64,000 nt of DNA from contig CM063254.1 in NCBI GenBank assembly GCA_032158295.1, positions 2,395,538 through 2,459,537 on the forward strand, in the 5' to 3' direction. Shown piece by piece: positions 37,701 through 52,112 of the stretch. Made by a program: the position numbers and the translations under genes. The notes below the pieces were generated by a model, which worked only from the letters and a program-made list of their open reading frames with translations, ran no database searches and was not told the DNA's origin. Source of the DNA: Pycnopodia helianthoides (lineage: Eukaryota > Echinodermata > Asteroidea > Forcipulatida > Asteriidae). Position 1 is the stretch's first letter. Each line of letters opens with the position of its first letter.

Positions 37701-40700
37701 TTGCATTAATCAAGCAGTTGGACATGTACAACATTTAGTTCAATCATTACTAATTTGTCTCTTCCCCATATTGACCTAAATTAGACATTCAAATATTATG
37801 CCATTTCTTTACTTCAGTTTGTTATTCTTTACATTTGTTATATTCTGTAATAAAATTAACATATATTCATTAAGTGCATTCCTTTCCCATATTGAATAAG
37901 ATAAATTAAAACACTACTCAAGTTATAACTTAAAATTCTTTTAATAGTAATTTTATGGAAATTTTTGAGTAAGTATGTTTATTTGTTACCTGGCAGTAAA
38001 TACAAATTCAAATTCAGACTAAAAATAATAAAAAAATTGCATGGTGAACAAATATTTTTGGCGGCACTCACCACTCATTATCCAAACCCAACATTAAGAT
38101 TTTCCTCAAAGCCGCAGGCAAATTTACGAATTCAACGAATCTATTAAATTTAAGATTTCAATCCATCTAATCCATCAAGCTTATTTACAATTCTAAGTGT
38201 AGCTTGGGGACCAATGAATCAGAGTTCAGCTGCGGGTGTCCCCCATCTTCATGCAAATACGCAGTGAAACATACCCTCGTAGGAAAGAGGATTTTCTTTA
38301 GAGAAGGAAAACCTTTTTCGTGGTAAGAACATGAACTTTACACAATTTTGTCCCTTCTTTCATAAGCTCTGGTGAAAAGTAAGGAATCTAAAGATATTGG
38401 CAGTTTAATAATATGCAAGGTGACTCAGGCAGGTGAATTTACAGTATATATTCATGCAATGTAATGACTTAATGTGACTTATTCAATCCGATTCATAAAA
38501 CTCTGTATAAAATGAATCTTGATTTAACCCGTGGTTATACAGCAGGGTAGGGGCCTAAAGACCCACAGTAATAATATAATTATGTCATGTCATATGCAAG
38601 AATATTATCAGTGCATGTTAAGCCTGTGAGATAGGGAGAACTGACTGTACACAGGCTAGGGTCAAATGTGACATGGCTGTAGTACAGGTATACAATTATG
38701 CATGAAGGCTTTATTCAATACATGCCAGATATGTATACGTACAAGCAGACACACCGTACAACATGCAGTGCATGATTTCCCTTGTACATACATGTAAAGC
38801 ATGTAGCAAAATGCTACGCAGAAATTTATCAGTTGCAATTCAAAAAATTATTTTCCTTCTTAATATAATTAGCATTTAGTTTGCACAAAATATGCTCAGA
38901 TACTTAGTCTAAATATTTTGCTATGCAAAATTGCTCAACCAAATCGATCTCGTCAAACTAAGTCTTAGCATCAAAAGGAAAAACAAAAATCAGCATCATT
39001 TAAGGATTTAAACCCCCCAAATAAAAATACTTTTGAATGCAGATACTACTCTAGAATTGATTGATTTTCACTCAACTAACCTGATTCACAATGCGATATT
39101 TCATGTATCAATAATTTGTCTAACCTTTCTATATTGTACATGTGTATGGAAGCCAATTAGAGCAGAAAACATGGTACAAAATAATAACAGGGAGAATTCA
39201 ACCCATCCTTAAGGTCTTCACTCTCCCCTTTTTTATAACATTAAAAAAAATTGTACTGCAAAAAATGTTTCATTACATACAGAAATCAATAGGATAAATC
39301 TATATAGACAATTTTGATCATGTTAAGAAAACATCACACTCATGATTAAAAATTTATTTGAGAGCATTATTTTAAAGGATGCACATGTATTACACCATCA
39401 AAAACAATGTATGGTAAGTTTACTATGGTTTTATCGACTGATAAGAACTGTGAAAAGATCTGTAAGATAATTTGTCTTTTAAAATAATGATGGATTTTGA
39501 TGCTTGCCGTGAAAAATAAGCTGGGAAAATACTAATGAAGGAAATGGCTCTCTGCATTACCTTAGACAACTTTTAAAGATCCCACTAAATACTTTTTTTA
39601 AAATACAACATTGCTCTTAATTCTTATTATAAAGTTCAATGTCCAGGGGTAGAAGTTCCAACAGTCCCTACTTTGGGTTCCTTCAACAAACAACAAAGCA
39701 GAAGTGTTACCTGTCCTACACAATCCCCAAACGCATCCATACAATAGGCAATGTTGACTGGGAACTCAAGTCTCCGTAACGCTATAACTTGTTAGTGCAA
39801 GGTTGACTAAAATCACAATGCCTAAAGTTCACACCAATTTGTTTTCATAATAATGTGGGTTCTTCTTGTAGTTTTTTAATTTTTATCTTGAGTGTACTTT
39901 GGAACAGGGCAGGCCCGGCCCACCTCCCAAAACTAACTCATAATGAGTATATGGTACTGAAACGAAAGCACGTCATTAAAACAATGCTAAGTACTAACAC
40001 ATTCAATTGGCATAAATATGTTTATTTAAAATCACAGTTCAAGTTTCTTGGGCAAATAATTGAATACTTTTTTATTTGATCTTAAAAAGAATCAAAGGTG
40101 AGCTAGCCACGATATACCTATCGTAACAAGGTACCATACAAGGTTGCAGTGAAGGTTTCATGTGTTACCTAAATGTATATTGGGTTGTTGACCACCCTAA
40201 CAATATTTTTTCAAAAATTATAAAACAGGATTTCTGTTTAAGACTAATATCACTGGCCTCTAATTACAAGGAGGCCATGGCCTCTTTTGCCCTGGTCATT
40301 GCCTTAATTGACTTTAAGAATTTCCAATGGAAGTGCCCTTTGCAAAATGAAAATGGTTTTGCCCTCTCAAAGATGAAGTTCCTGGCCTGGTTTATGTGTC
40401 TCGTATGGAATCCAATAAGGAGAAAAACTGTTTTCCATGCTATTGAGTGTAGGGGAGAAATTGTGTCAGGAGGCATTTAATTATTTTCTCATTCATAATA
40501 AATTTATAAATCAACCATCCAAGAATTGAGACTTGTTCCTAGAATCATTAATACCTGACATTCAGTGGCAGTTGACAATAACATCTGTCTATTATGACAA
40601 TCGGCAACATTAGTCCCAATGGAATACATAGAAAACTATCTTCTTTCTAAACAGGATGGTGTGAAGGCATACATGCATGACATTATGTACCCGAGGCTGA

Positions 40701-40813
40701 GGATACAGGATTATTTTTAACTAGGCATGGAAAAATGGGGGAAAAATGCAACAAACAGTACAAAACATCTGCACAAAGATTAATTATAGAATTATACTGA
40801 TTGAAATTTTTGT

Positions 40814-41204
40814 TTAAAGGCAGTGGACACTACTGGTAATTACTCAAAATAATTATTAGCATAAAACCTTACTTGGTACTGAGTAATGGGGAGAGGTTGA
40901 CAGTATAAAACATTGTGAGAAACGGCTCCCTCTGAAGTGACATAGGCCTAGTTTTCGAGAAAGAAGTAATTTTCCACAATTTGATTTCGAGACCTCAGAA
41001 TTAGATTTTGAGGTCTCGAAATTAACCATCTGAAAGCACACAACTTCGTGTGACAAGGGCGTTTTTTCTTTCATAGTTATCTCGCAACTTCGACGACCAA
41101 TTGAGCTCAATTTTTTACAGGTTTGTTATTTTATCCATATGTTGAGATACACCAAGTGTGAAGACTGGTCTTTGACAATTACCAATAGTGTCCAGTGTCT
41201 TTAA
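40814..41204 (+). mobile_element. TTAA-flanked MITE, family A, intact-looking copy
   Basis: TTAA at 40814-40817 and 41201-41204. Terminal inverted repeats are AGGCAGTGGACACTACTGG on the left and CCAATAGTGTCCAGTGTCT on the right. The centre has a palindromic pair, TTTCGAGACCTCAGAATT and TTTTGAGGTCTCGAAATT. It sits in CPEB intron 2 and has no coding capacity. It is related to families at 1174 and 13833 through the CAATTGAGCTCAA...ACAGGTTTGTT block. Confidence 0.85.
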
Positions 41205-44200
41205 GGCTGACGTTGCAAAACCCTTTGAAATACAATTAAATATAGTGTAAAAGATGTTATAAATTTTAAAGCAGGAAAAAAAAAAAAAAAAAAAGTGTTA
41301 CAAATGTATGTTGTAAATTATCATCAAACCACCTGATCAAACCCTTATTTCCAGGTAGCAGATATAAAAACAGGTCAGGTATAAAAGAAGGAAATAATTT
41401 GCAGCTATTGAGAAAGGGAAGTGTTTCAATTTACTTTTCAATGGCAGTGTAACAATAAACATCAATTAGTTACTGTACAAAAACATGATCTTCCTGTAGT
41501 TTTGGTCTACAGACAAAAGGTATTGTACATTAAAGCTTTGACTACAAATCCAAGCCACACTAATATGTTGCGACTAGGGTCCCATCCATTACCTCGATGC
41601 ATTGTACCATATTTATTATGCAAATTGGAAGGGTTGTTTTAGAACTGGACAATAATCACTGGTCAAGTGTTACATAACACTAGTTTGACTTTGATATCAT
41701 TATTGCCCACAGATAACAGTGTAAATTGTTTAAGGTGGAAGCTACTACATGTACATGACCACATAAGCAATACCTTTTCCCAACAAAAGTTATTTGCTAA
41801 CCTTTCAACTGCCTTTAAATAGAAGGGTAGTTGTTGATTTTTAAAGAGTACACCCAATCCACTCTCTTGTAATCAACTAGAAACTTTATACAACCACCGA
41901 CCCACCCTTGACTCAACAACTAACCTGTGATTGAGCTCAAGTTGTCTTTTTAGAATAGTTCAGAACACAAGGAAATTTTTATTTACCCCCCCCACCCAAC
42001 TATATTTGACATACACTGTATATTCAGCCTAAAGACAAAACGTTTCCATGGAATTATACATTTCAGATTGATTGGCAATTGGCATTACTTGCATTCAGAT
42101 TTTGAAATACTTTTAAGGATATTTTTGAAGTTGGGTTGTTGCCAACTTTGCCGTCCCTTTAACATCTGAGTAAAAATAGTCACATGTACTGAAATCGAAG
42201 GTTGGTTTGCCTGATCTGTTATTTCGTTCCAGATGAGAAACAAATTGTATGGAAAAAGAGGATATCTCTCAATCTCAATTGCAGTAATAATTGCATCCGG
42301 ATATACACAAAAGAATATTATCATATTGGGTTTCCCCCTGACCACATGGTACATGGTTGCAAACAATTTAAATTATGTAATAAAGAACAATAATACTCTT
42401 TGTCTTATCAATTGAAAACTTGGTTAAACCAAAGACACCAATATTACAAAAATTGTAATGATCACAGAAAACTAGCTAACTAGTTTCTTTTGTTCAGCTC
42501 ATAAATAATACCCTTTTTATTTAATCCATGTATATCATGCACGTCTTGGTCAGTTATTTTAAGATAGCTGGGCACCAGTAACACTGGGTCATAGGAAACC
42601 GGCACGGCATATGCTTGATTTTTATTGGCTGCAGAGGGCATTAAAATAGATATGATGCTTTGATAACATTTTAGCAGGTATTTTGTCATTGAAGAGAATT
42701 TTCATTGTTTGATAAAGCAAACAACTGAAAACTACCTGCTACTCTTAAAACAATGGTTTTCTCTCAAACAATATTGCCCTTAAACCCTCCAAAAACAATA
42801 ACAACAAAACAAACAAACAAAAACATGTTGTTACATTTCCATAACATTTAACATGGGCCAAGTAAAGTAGACACGAAAGAGAAATTTAAAAAAAGTTTTA
42901 TCAAAAGGCATTTGACTGGCATTTTTACAAAAACAGGAATACATTATTTGAATTACATGTACATAAAAATACGGTTGTTGTACATGCAATTGATTTGAGT
43001 TATGTATTGTCAAGACCACTTTTTCAAACAATACAAATTAGGATGAAAGCACCAAAACATAGTTTATGACTTAGTACATAAATACGGTGAGCATGTACAG
43101 TACTTGCTTCATCTCCACAGCAAGCTCACCCGTTATTAATTGGTTGTGAATTTAACAAAGTGAGCAAAGTTACTGATGCTTTGCATTTCTGACCTCCCCT
43201 CGAATGATAAATTCAACCATGGCTATGAGATTATATGTAAAGGGAATTACCATGACAACAGAGTGCATGTAAAATGAAAAAAAAATCCAATGGCAGTGTA
43301 CTGGAAATTACTTTCATCAGCTTGACTATAAAATGGAGGAAATTGAGTTTTTAAGTCTACTTTGCCTTTGCATTTTAATAGTCTCAATTCTATGATCAAT
43401 TACATACGTACTCATCTGAAATGTACCATAATGATTATATAGAGGTCTGCTGTTGTTATTTAATGTAATGTACAAGGACATAGCCTTAATCTCATGACAA
43501 TCCCTACTGCACAGTTGCACCACACCGCATAGTGAAAACTACCTGGAAATGCATTGTGTATAAAGTGGATCACATATCACAGCTCTTTGGGTTCTTTAGA
43601 AGGATATTTTGTCATCAGTTTTAAACAAAGAAACTATACAAGGCTGTAAGAAAATAACCTGGTCCAAAGCTAACAAGATTACATGTATGTACATGTACTT
43701 CTTGTTGGGATGCAATACTTTCTAAGAAGATAGAAACTGAAACTTGCCTTCTGATCCGGCACCCAAATAGTAGACATGCAACATGTGAAGTGCATAGTGT
43801 ACTATACATTCACAAACTAAACATACAGTACACATACAGAGAACATCTTTTGGTAAATTTCCATTCCAAACCCAAGATCAACTTGTACATGGTTAGTTAG
43901 ATTAATTAGGAATGTCAGACAATTATGAAAACTGTCTGATCATAGCTCCATGGTCTGATGAAGTCAGATATGAGGTTTCAAATTGCACGTATTTACAAGG
44001 TACATGGTACACAATGTAAGCACACCCCCTCCTTCAATCCCGAATGTCTGAATTTAACATTTTGGGCACAGGTGTTTTGGGCAAGTGATCTGAAAAAGAG
44101 TGACATCGTCTGACACAACACTGGTATTGCATTACACATCTCCAGTCTTTTCCTGGTGCAAGGTGATACAAGAAGTCAACCATTGGCGCCATGGTGTACA

Positions 44201-46330
44201 CATTTTCTAGACTTTACCTTTCCAAAATGGATGCTTCACAGCAGGAATCATTTTACAAAAACATCTAGTCACTAAACCAAAAGGCCTGAGCCAAACTAAT
44301 GGAAATTTTTGTACACACTGCATAAACCTCATTACTGCCAAACTCATGTCATTTTCTGTGCACACTGCATAAACCTTTTATGACATTAGGCCAACTTTGT
44401 TAGGTTTGTATCTTTTTTTGTAAGTATTCAGAATCACTTAATAAGCCTTCCTTGGGATTAAGGAAGTTTGTCACAGAGATTTCGCAAATTAACTGTTGTG
44501 GCTATGGCAATAGGTTATAAGGTGAACACAAATGGCAATAATTCCTTAAGCCACCACGTTAAGCACTACTTCCCTGCAGCAACTTAATTTCAATCAGTTA
44601 TTTCCTAAAATATAAATCACAAATTTCCTCTTTTAATTAAATGAGTAGTGCTTGTCTGGATGCATGTGTCTCCACTTGGTGTCTCCATAACTTTTGGTGA
44701 AATATGTGAATTTCCCAATAGCAATGAAATCTCCCCACAAATTTGTGGTTTGTACATGTGTTTTGCAAGTTCTGTAACATTTCAAAATGAACAAACTTCT
44801 TCATGCACAGAAATGAGAACAACTAACAAAAAAACACACACCTAAAAATCATGATTCTGAATATATTTAGATGTGATTTTTTCTTTTGCATGTAAATTAG
44901 AAAGTAAGATTTGGAGCTTTGTACAGTGCAAAAATAAGGGGCAAAAGTACACATGTATTTCTGTATGCTTGTAGTTTTTAAAGGAACCCCATTAGGAGTG
45001 CAGGAACGAAAAATACCGTCCACTTTTATTTTGGGAATAATAAATACTTAGTTACACAAACTTTGTTTGTACACAATATACATGTAGTTGAGATATTGGT
45101 CAAATAGTATAACAAGTCACGAATGAATTATCAAACTGTTTCCTTCTCTTTGTGTGCTAAGAACTAATTTAATATTATTTGAGAAGCTGCAGACAGATTA
45201 ACTTGCACTGGCCTTGTGGTTGTGGAATGACAAGAATCTGTGTCATTTTATTGACAAATTGACCAGGTTGAACGTAACTTCCTCAGTCATTACCTCTGAA
45301 CTGAATGACCTCAGGAAGCAGTCAGTACTGCGGTGTACAATGTACTCGGTGTACAATGTACAATGTACATACATCAAACTGCACATCTAGTACCAAACCA
45401 ATGGAAATAGCCGACAAAAACAAAATGCATTGCTACTCATTATCTCAGTCTGCTCTCATTCAACCTTTAGGTGAACTTCAAGTACCACTGCATAATCAAT
45501 AAAACTAAGACAGGATTGCTATTTCTGTGCATGCTCTGGTTCATCAGAGTATTTTTGTCCCCATGGCATTTAATTCTCCAATCCCACTTGCACTATGAAT
45601 GTAACAGACTCCAGTGACTAAAACTCTTGCCACGCGCCGCATAAAATTGAAATTTCTCTGCCTTATATGGGACACAATTATGTGGTTTTGTGGTGTTTAT
45701 GAGCACACTTCAAATTACTGCATCTCCTTTAAAAAGGGCTGTGTTGGGAATACAGTATACTCATGCACACATAGTGTACTTTATAACCAACCCTTTTATG
45801 AACTTTTCAGGAGAGTAAATCCTCCCACCACAAGCAAATAAGATAAGAAGCAATGCAGGGTGGCATAACTCCCCATTGACCTAAAATGGACAACAAATAT
45901 AGTGGGTTTGATCGGTGTACCGCCAGTGTTTACCATTAAAGAACAATGCCTCAATCCAGTTCAAAGTTGATGATGAGTTGATTGTATTATGTAGTCTTGT
46001 TGATTAAAAATGTGTTTCTAAAGTAATAAAAAAACTCAAAAATAACAATATGACGACCAGTTTGAATGAAAACATTTAGAAAAACAAAAATTATAAAGTA
46101 TTTTATAGAGAGACACTCCAAAACAAAATGTAGACTACATGTACAAAACAAAAGATGGCTGACAATTCCAGGCGTACAGTAACTACCGATTATAAATGGA
46201 AAAGTGCATTACATTTTGTATAACGGGCCAAACTTTTGGCATTTGACAAGTAAGAAAACAAAGCTTTGAAATCTATTTCTGTAGTCATAGGAAAGACTTT
46301 GTTTTTAAATCTTGTTTTTTGTTGAACGCT

Positions 46331-46396
46331 CATGATGGTGGTGCGGGTGGTGTGGTGGTGGTGGTGGCGGTGGTGGTGGGGAGGGGGGGGGGGGGC
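46331..46396 (-). promoter_or_regulatory. C-rich / CCA-repeat tract next to exon 2 donor
   Basis: In the pre-mRNA sense this is a run of about 14 C, then CCCC, then (ACC)n repeats, starting 34 nt downstream of the exon 2 donor (CAT|GTAAGT). Poly(C)-binding proteins and hnRNP K use such tracts, and position next to a donor can affect splice choice. Function here is inference; it may be only a microsatellite. Confidence 0.4.
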
Positions 46397-46430
46397 AAGT
46401 TCTTGGAAGAAAGATTGTAAATATACTTAC

Positions 46431-46548
46431 ATGAGTTTCGACTGTAGTGCTCCATGGGGTGCTCTGTGCCACGCATGATATCAAAAAGTTGATGCTCAAG
46501 GGAGGACAATTTCATGGGGTCAACCCCAGCATTGTGCCCTGCTCGTTC
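46431..46548 (-). CDS. CPEB2/3/4: CPEB coding exon 2: conserved linker
   Basis: Residues 435-473 plus the first base of Tyr474. ERAGHNAGVDPMKLSSLEHQ leads into LFDIMRGTEHPMEHYSRNS, a short charged segment between the Gln-rich region and RRM1. Acceptor GTTGTAG, donor CAT|GTAAGT; it enters in phase 0 and leaves in phase 1. The codon frame is open only in this frame with both splice sites present, and it joins exon 1 and exon 3 in phase. I do not know a defined domain for it. Confidence 0.9.
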
Positions 46549-49500
46549 CTACAACACAAAATAAACATAACAAAATTTGTTAACACTAAAACAGTAAACA
46601 CAACTACAGGTATCGCAACAAAAACTCAACTATTTCAATATAGATGCATTCATGAGAAAACTGGGCAATTTGCATTCATTCATCTTAATAGTTTTACAAT
46701 TGTTTTTGTCCGATTCATCTTGTTAGTGTCTAACTGGTAAAAGTACACTGAGATGCCACAACTCAGTATACTTTAACAAATTTCCTAAGAAAGTTACTAC
46801 AGAGCTCAGTATTAAGTATGCAAATAAGATTTAAATAATTGACAGCTTCTTCGACTCCTTCAAGTTGCATGTATTGCTGTAGGGTAAATGGATACCGTAT
46901 TGATTATTGATTACTTACTATGATGCATTTGTTATGCAGACATTGTAAATCAATGTATTCTAAGCTACAGAGAGTGTAGAGTTGTCACGATTCAACAAAG
47001 CCTGGTTTTATCAAGATTTTTCTCCTATAGGCCTACACAGCATCTTCTTTCAATACACTATTGACAACTAGGCCTTAAATATTCAGCAAAAGGTAACCCT
47101 TTTATCCAACAAAATGGAAAACACTCAATATTTCAAACGATCACAGGGCTACTTTGCAAGCACAACTTCACTTTTCGAAGCTTTCGGCTTGTTTCAAACC
47201 TTTTGACGTCTACATTACAAGTAGTTTCTTAAAGCAAAGGTAATAACAAAACAGTAACAACAAAACTAATTTTTTTTTTTTTTTGAAAACCTAACTAGAT
47301 ATGACCTGTAAAAATATTTATCTTAAGAAACATTTTAGTTTTAAAGGAAATGCATCCAATCTACAGTGAATAAACATTAAACATTGAACTATTCTGAAAA
47401 TCTTTCAACAACTACATGTATGCACTTTTGCTGTTTTACCCTTTCCCCTAAAAAACAAATGTAACCACTAACTGTACGTAATAAATGTATTCCCATATTA
47501 TTTTAAAGACACTACCTCAATATAATACTGCAAATTCAATTTACCTTTAGTTTTAGAGACCATACACTCAGACAGGCTGATTTTTATTATTTTGTTACAT
47601 TATTATTTCCACTTGATGTATCCAAAAAATATGTTTTTAAAACAGCATTGCTGTGTTATGTTAGAATAATGATAGCATGATAACTTACCTAGTCAGGCAG
47701 TACATATTAATGTGGGAAACTAAAACAAAAAGTATGTACATTGTTTCATTTCGGTATTCAGTGACATGAATACATAATGAGCTACACGTTGTACAACCTT
47801 TTTCAGACAATTGAACTACCTTATTGTAGGTCAAAGGCTAGGGCCAGTGACTGAGACTGGATGCCTCTATGGGTGCAACCAATGATGTACATCTTCTTAA
47901 ACATGTATCTCCAAATACCATATTTTGCTTGGACTAAGTAACAATGACTTTGCCAAGTTGTCCACTCAATCATATCACTCCCCCATTAAGTCCAATGGGA
48001 GCCCATAAAATGCATCTTTGTAATTAAGTCCTCACATATTTTTTGTACAGTATGTATCAATCACAAATTTAAATTTTCAATTTTTAATCTGATCCAACAA
48101 GGTTAAATGTTACTTTGGTTCTGTGAAAAGGCACTGCTGAGTTAGACCTTGCTCTATGGTTAGACTTGTACATCAAAATGAGGTCACATGGCCTTATGGA
48201 ACCTTGCCAAGGTCAGGGTGGTTCCCTAGCGTTGCCAAATTTGGCAAAGGGGTATTGCCAGCACAGCTACTGCACCACATACTACTGTATGATCGCTGGT
48301 TGACTGGAGCATTGGTGCTGTGCTGTCTCTGGCTACATGCATAATTGCACCATAAAATGCTTCCATTAGGTACTTGCATGCAGGTGATTATGCCAAATGC
48401 ATTGAAAAATATACCCTCACATCAGCGTCTCTCAAATTAAAGTAATCCATGAATATCAGGGTCTTTCCAGTACTGTACAATGCACTTTTTCTTTAATTAC
48501 ATGTGTGCGTACAGTTCCAGTTAGTATCATCTCAGTCCAGTTTAATGGAAAACAGTATCTTAGAATCACTTGCAGAGTAACTTCTTCCTTGAATGATGAA
48601 TATGAAAAAGTTGTTTCTGCAGTGTAAGCAATTTTATCTGCTCATTTGAGATCTCTATTTTAATATGGCCATACCGATTTAGGCCCCTATCACATATCCA
48701 ACCTCTTCACAAATTGTGTGTGATGAACTCTATAAGATTCCAGAGATGCTTGTCTGGAGTGGGCATTCCACAAAGTACACCCAGACTTTTATTAGTCAAC
48801 CCTGAGCCAAAAATTGACAGAGGAATCTGGAAAGAATGTCTTGACATCTCAAGAGTTTGAGCATTGATTTCATTGCAATGAAATGTTTAGTAAAACATTG
48901 AAGCTGAAATAGTAGACCACATGTACATGCTTGGTCAGCAACTCAGCATAGTATCATTGCTAGGGATAAAGCCAGTTTGTATTCAAACACAAAAACAATA
49001 ATGATTTCTTGTATTTCTCATGAGCATGTTTGTATTTTAAAATACACTGACCATGTTACTTTACATTGTGTTTTGTGTAACGGCCTCCAATTTGAGGACA
49101 TCAAAGTCACATCCCTTGGTACAAACTACTGAACAACGTACACTGTACAGTTTGATTTGAATCACAAACACATTCATGACTCAAATACACATGGTGCTTT
49201 TCCCGTATGACTAGACAAAAAAAAACACTACTGAATCTAGTCTAAAACTACACATGGTTGCTTGAGAAATATTTGGCCAGCAGACATCTGCATTGTCCAA
49301 CATTACATAATGAAAGCTCAATATAGACAGATAAGGATCAATATCCAATGTGACCCAGGCACATGTTAAACCATGAAGGAGGCATTGACAAAAAGACGTG
49401 TAAACAAGGCTTGTGTATTTACACCAGAGCTCTTCTGTGACCATGGTACAATGGACAAGAGTTCTTTTCAGCTGAATTGCACTTAAGAACTTAGTGACTT

Positions 49501-51203
49501 TTGTGGAGCAATAGCATTTTATGCATAACTGATCTTAGATCACTCATGCTACTACGAACTTGAGTAAAGGTGTGAATGAAACAACACCTCCATATGCTGT
49601 TCCTTCATGTTTGCATAGATCTATGTTATGTGAACAAAGTACTACTGGGACAAACAAAACCAAGAACATACCCCCCCCACCCCACAACTGGTATTATCTT
49701 ATAGTGTCAGATCTCTAGGATAAATTAACTGAAGTCAACAGCTATTTTTACTTTGCAATTGCCATTTCAGTGTGCATTTCTATGTAATATCATACACCGA
49801 CCTCTGTGGTAATGTTTGCTTTACTCAGTTTGTTTATCTTTATATTTACCACTTAGTATCCAGGTATCAAACAAAGGTCACTCGGTCAAAACTTATTAAG
49901 TTATTCCACCTCCCAACATTTTTATAACAGTGTAATATGTACCCATGGTGTACTTTCTACTTGTGTGTGTAGAGGTGAAAGATGGCTTCAAAACCTTCTA
50001 AGATATTGTTAGCCATACATGGTAGCTTGCTCTATGCTGGTAGTAAGTAGGTAATTCTGAGCATAACCAACAAAGAAGGATCTCCATACTGGGGGTCAAA
50101 CCAGGGTTAACTGTGACCTAACATGCAGGCAAGGTGTATGGTAATACAAAAAAAAGTTGTTTTCTTTTGCTTTGAAACACGGAAATTTGACAAAGAAAAA
50201 GTAGGTAAATACTTGTGGTGTCCATCTTGTTTTACTGAGTTTTAATTCAATTGAATAAAACTCACAATATTTGTTATGCTTAAAAAGCAAACTTGAAAAC
50301 TTGTACTGGCCAGTGCCAACGAACACTGGTAAGTCCAAACCAGATTTGTGGATCATCTTGCTTGAGCTCACAAAGAAATGCCCACACAGACAAAACATAA
50401 AAAATACCTTCAAAAGACTACTCAACTGTATGTATATAATGAAATAAACAATGCAAATCTTGTTACACTGGATAGGAACATAAATGCAAGTAGTGGTAAA
50501 ATCTTAAATTTACCTCTCTGTGTAGAATTGTATTCCCAAGTGCCATACACACCTATTAATAAACTGATCCAATTCCAAGCTTTAAGTTGACCCTGTGACA
50601 TTTTGTGCATTGTATGCAAGCTAACATTCACATATCATTTTTTGCTGTGTGGGCAAGTACAGGTACGGTGACATTTTAGAACCCGGTAAAGATGATCTAT
50701 TTAAAGCATTCAACATTATGGCAAACACAAGCTCAGGTTGAAGGAATTCAGCAGACTGTCAGAAAACTAATAAAGTGGAGCAGCTGGTATTGAACTAATT
50801 AGAAACCTGAAAATCGATTGACAAAAACATTCCTGGAAATCGGTATTGTTAAAGATGGTTCATCGATACAAAGACAGATGAAAATTTTAAGGGTAAACCC
50901 TGTCATCTGTATTGGGATGATGTAGTGTTATTTTCTTTATAAAAATACATTACCACTACCAGTGTAGTGGGGTTGATGAGAAAGTGTAAGTTACTTATGA
51001 TACCTCATCTTTCAATCTGGATACCTTTTTGTGTAACAATTTAAATCTAACAATATAGATATATTTTAAGCTTGCTATAAATCAAAACCATAAAATGAAA
51101 TTTATACCGGGGAAACTGTACGTGAAAAATGGTTTTGAAACACCCAACATTTCACATCATGCTTTGTTTAACAGAAGATAAAATGAGTTCAAAATGTTCT
51201 CAC
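46549..51203 (-). other. CPEB intron 1 (4655 bp)
   Basis: Donor CAG|GTGAGA, acceptor GTTGTAG. Contains a T-run near 47271, a C-run at 49671-49681 (a G-run in pre-mRNA) and a TTGCCAAATTTGGCAA palindrome at about 48233. No well-formed MITE and no supported ORF. Confidence 0.75.
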
Positions 51204-52069
51204 CTGATATGGAAAGAGTGTGTTTGTGTTAGCATCTGTTCTCTTCCCATCTGCTCTGGTGAACTCCAACCCTGGTGCTGTGTTCATCCCCGATGGATAC
51301 TGCTGTCCATAGTGTTTTGCTGGCAGTGATGTGCTTCGCTGAAACTTGGGTGGCGAGATGATAGGGTTGGAAAGAACACGGCCTTTATGGGGTGATATTG
51401 AAGGGTGGCTACCCGAGTGATTGGTAACGGTTGGCATGGAACGCCTCTGCTGCTGCTGCTGCTGCTGCTGCATCTGGTTCGCGACTGAAGGAGCCGGACC
51501 GCTGGGTGGGGAGCCGACAGTCCCCCAAGGATTCCCTTGTTGCTGTTGTTGAACTGATGGCTGCATGCCCTGCTGTTGGTGTCCTTGCGGCGATGGCCAT
51601 GATGTTGCTGCTGCTGTTTGTTGGGCAGCTGCTGAGTTCCAGTTTGCTGTGTACTGCTTGTTTTGGAGGTAAAGACTTCCAGCTTGAGCTTGCACCTGCA
51701 GCTGAGCTTGGGCCTGTTGGAGCTGAGTCGCTGTCTGGTAGATGTTTTGCTGTTGTGTGGCTGCCTGGTGAGGGGGTAGGTTGCGCCGTTGCTGGACAGC
51801 CTGCTGCTGCTGCTGCATCCCAAGCTGTGGGGATAATGTAGCATTTGGACTAAAGAGTGGTGATGAGTTGCGTGGAAAGTTCTGAAACTGCATTGTGCCA
51901 TTCATGGTTGGCAGCCCCTGGAAATAAGATTCTTCCGCTGCTGTGGCAGTAGACCAGAGATTTGGGGAGCTTGTAAAACTGCTTGAACTTACAACCGAAT
52001 TAACTGCACTGTTACCCGAACTTGCTGCAACGTTGTTGATGTAGTTGCTGGGATTTACGTCCTGAATAA

Positions 52070-52112
<43 letters not shown>

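Larger units (their letters stand above)
34770..46430 (-). other. CPEB intron 2 (11,661 bp)
   Basis: The largest intron, sitting where vertebrate CPEB2-4 genes carry small alternative exons. I found no convincing microexon by eye. It contains a family A MITE (40814-41204), a 17-bp tandem duplication at 35523-35556, an ACATGTAC-rich palindromic patch at 35951-35990, and a GGGGGCTTGAGCCCCC hairpin at 37395. It also holds a full CRE TGACGTCA at 37450-37457, a GAGGCCATGGCCTC palindrome near 40271, and a C-rich/CCA tract just inside the donor at 46331-46396. ORFs up to 107 codons lack support. Confidence 0.75.

Noticed and set aside
46305..46515. Pro/Thr-rich minus ORFs extending past CPEB exon 2
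   Set aside because: They read through the donor at 46431 into the (ACC)n/poly(C) intronic tract; a clean GTAAGT donor ends the exon.
51284..51901. 205-codon minus ORF and 136-codon plus ORF (51431-51841) inside CPEB exon 1
   Set aside because: They are frame shadows of the CAG/CAA-rich coding exon: the same repeats read as Ser/Ala/Cys or Leu/Ala runs in other frames.
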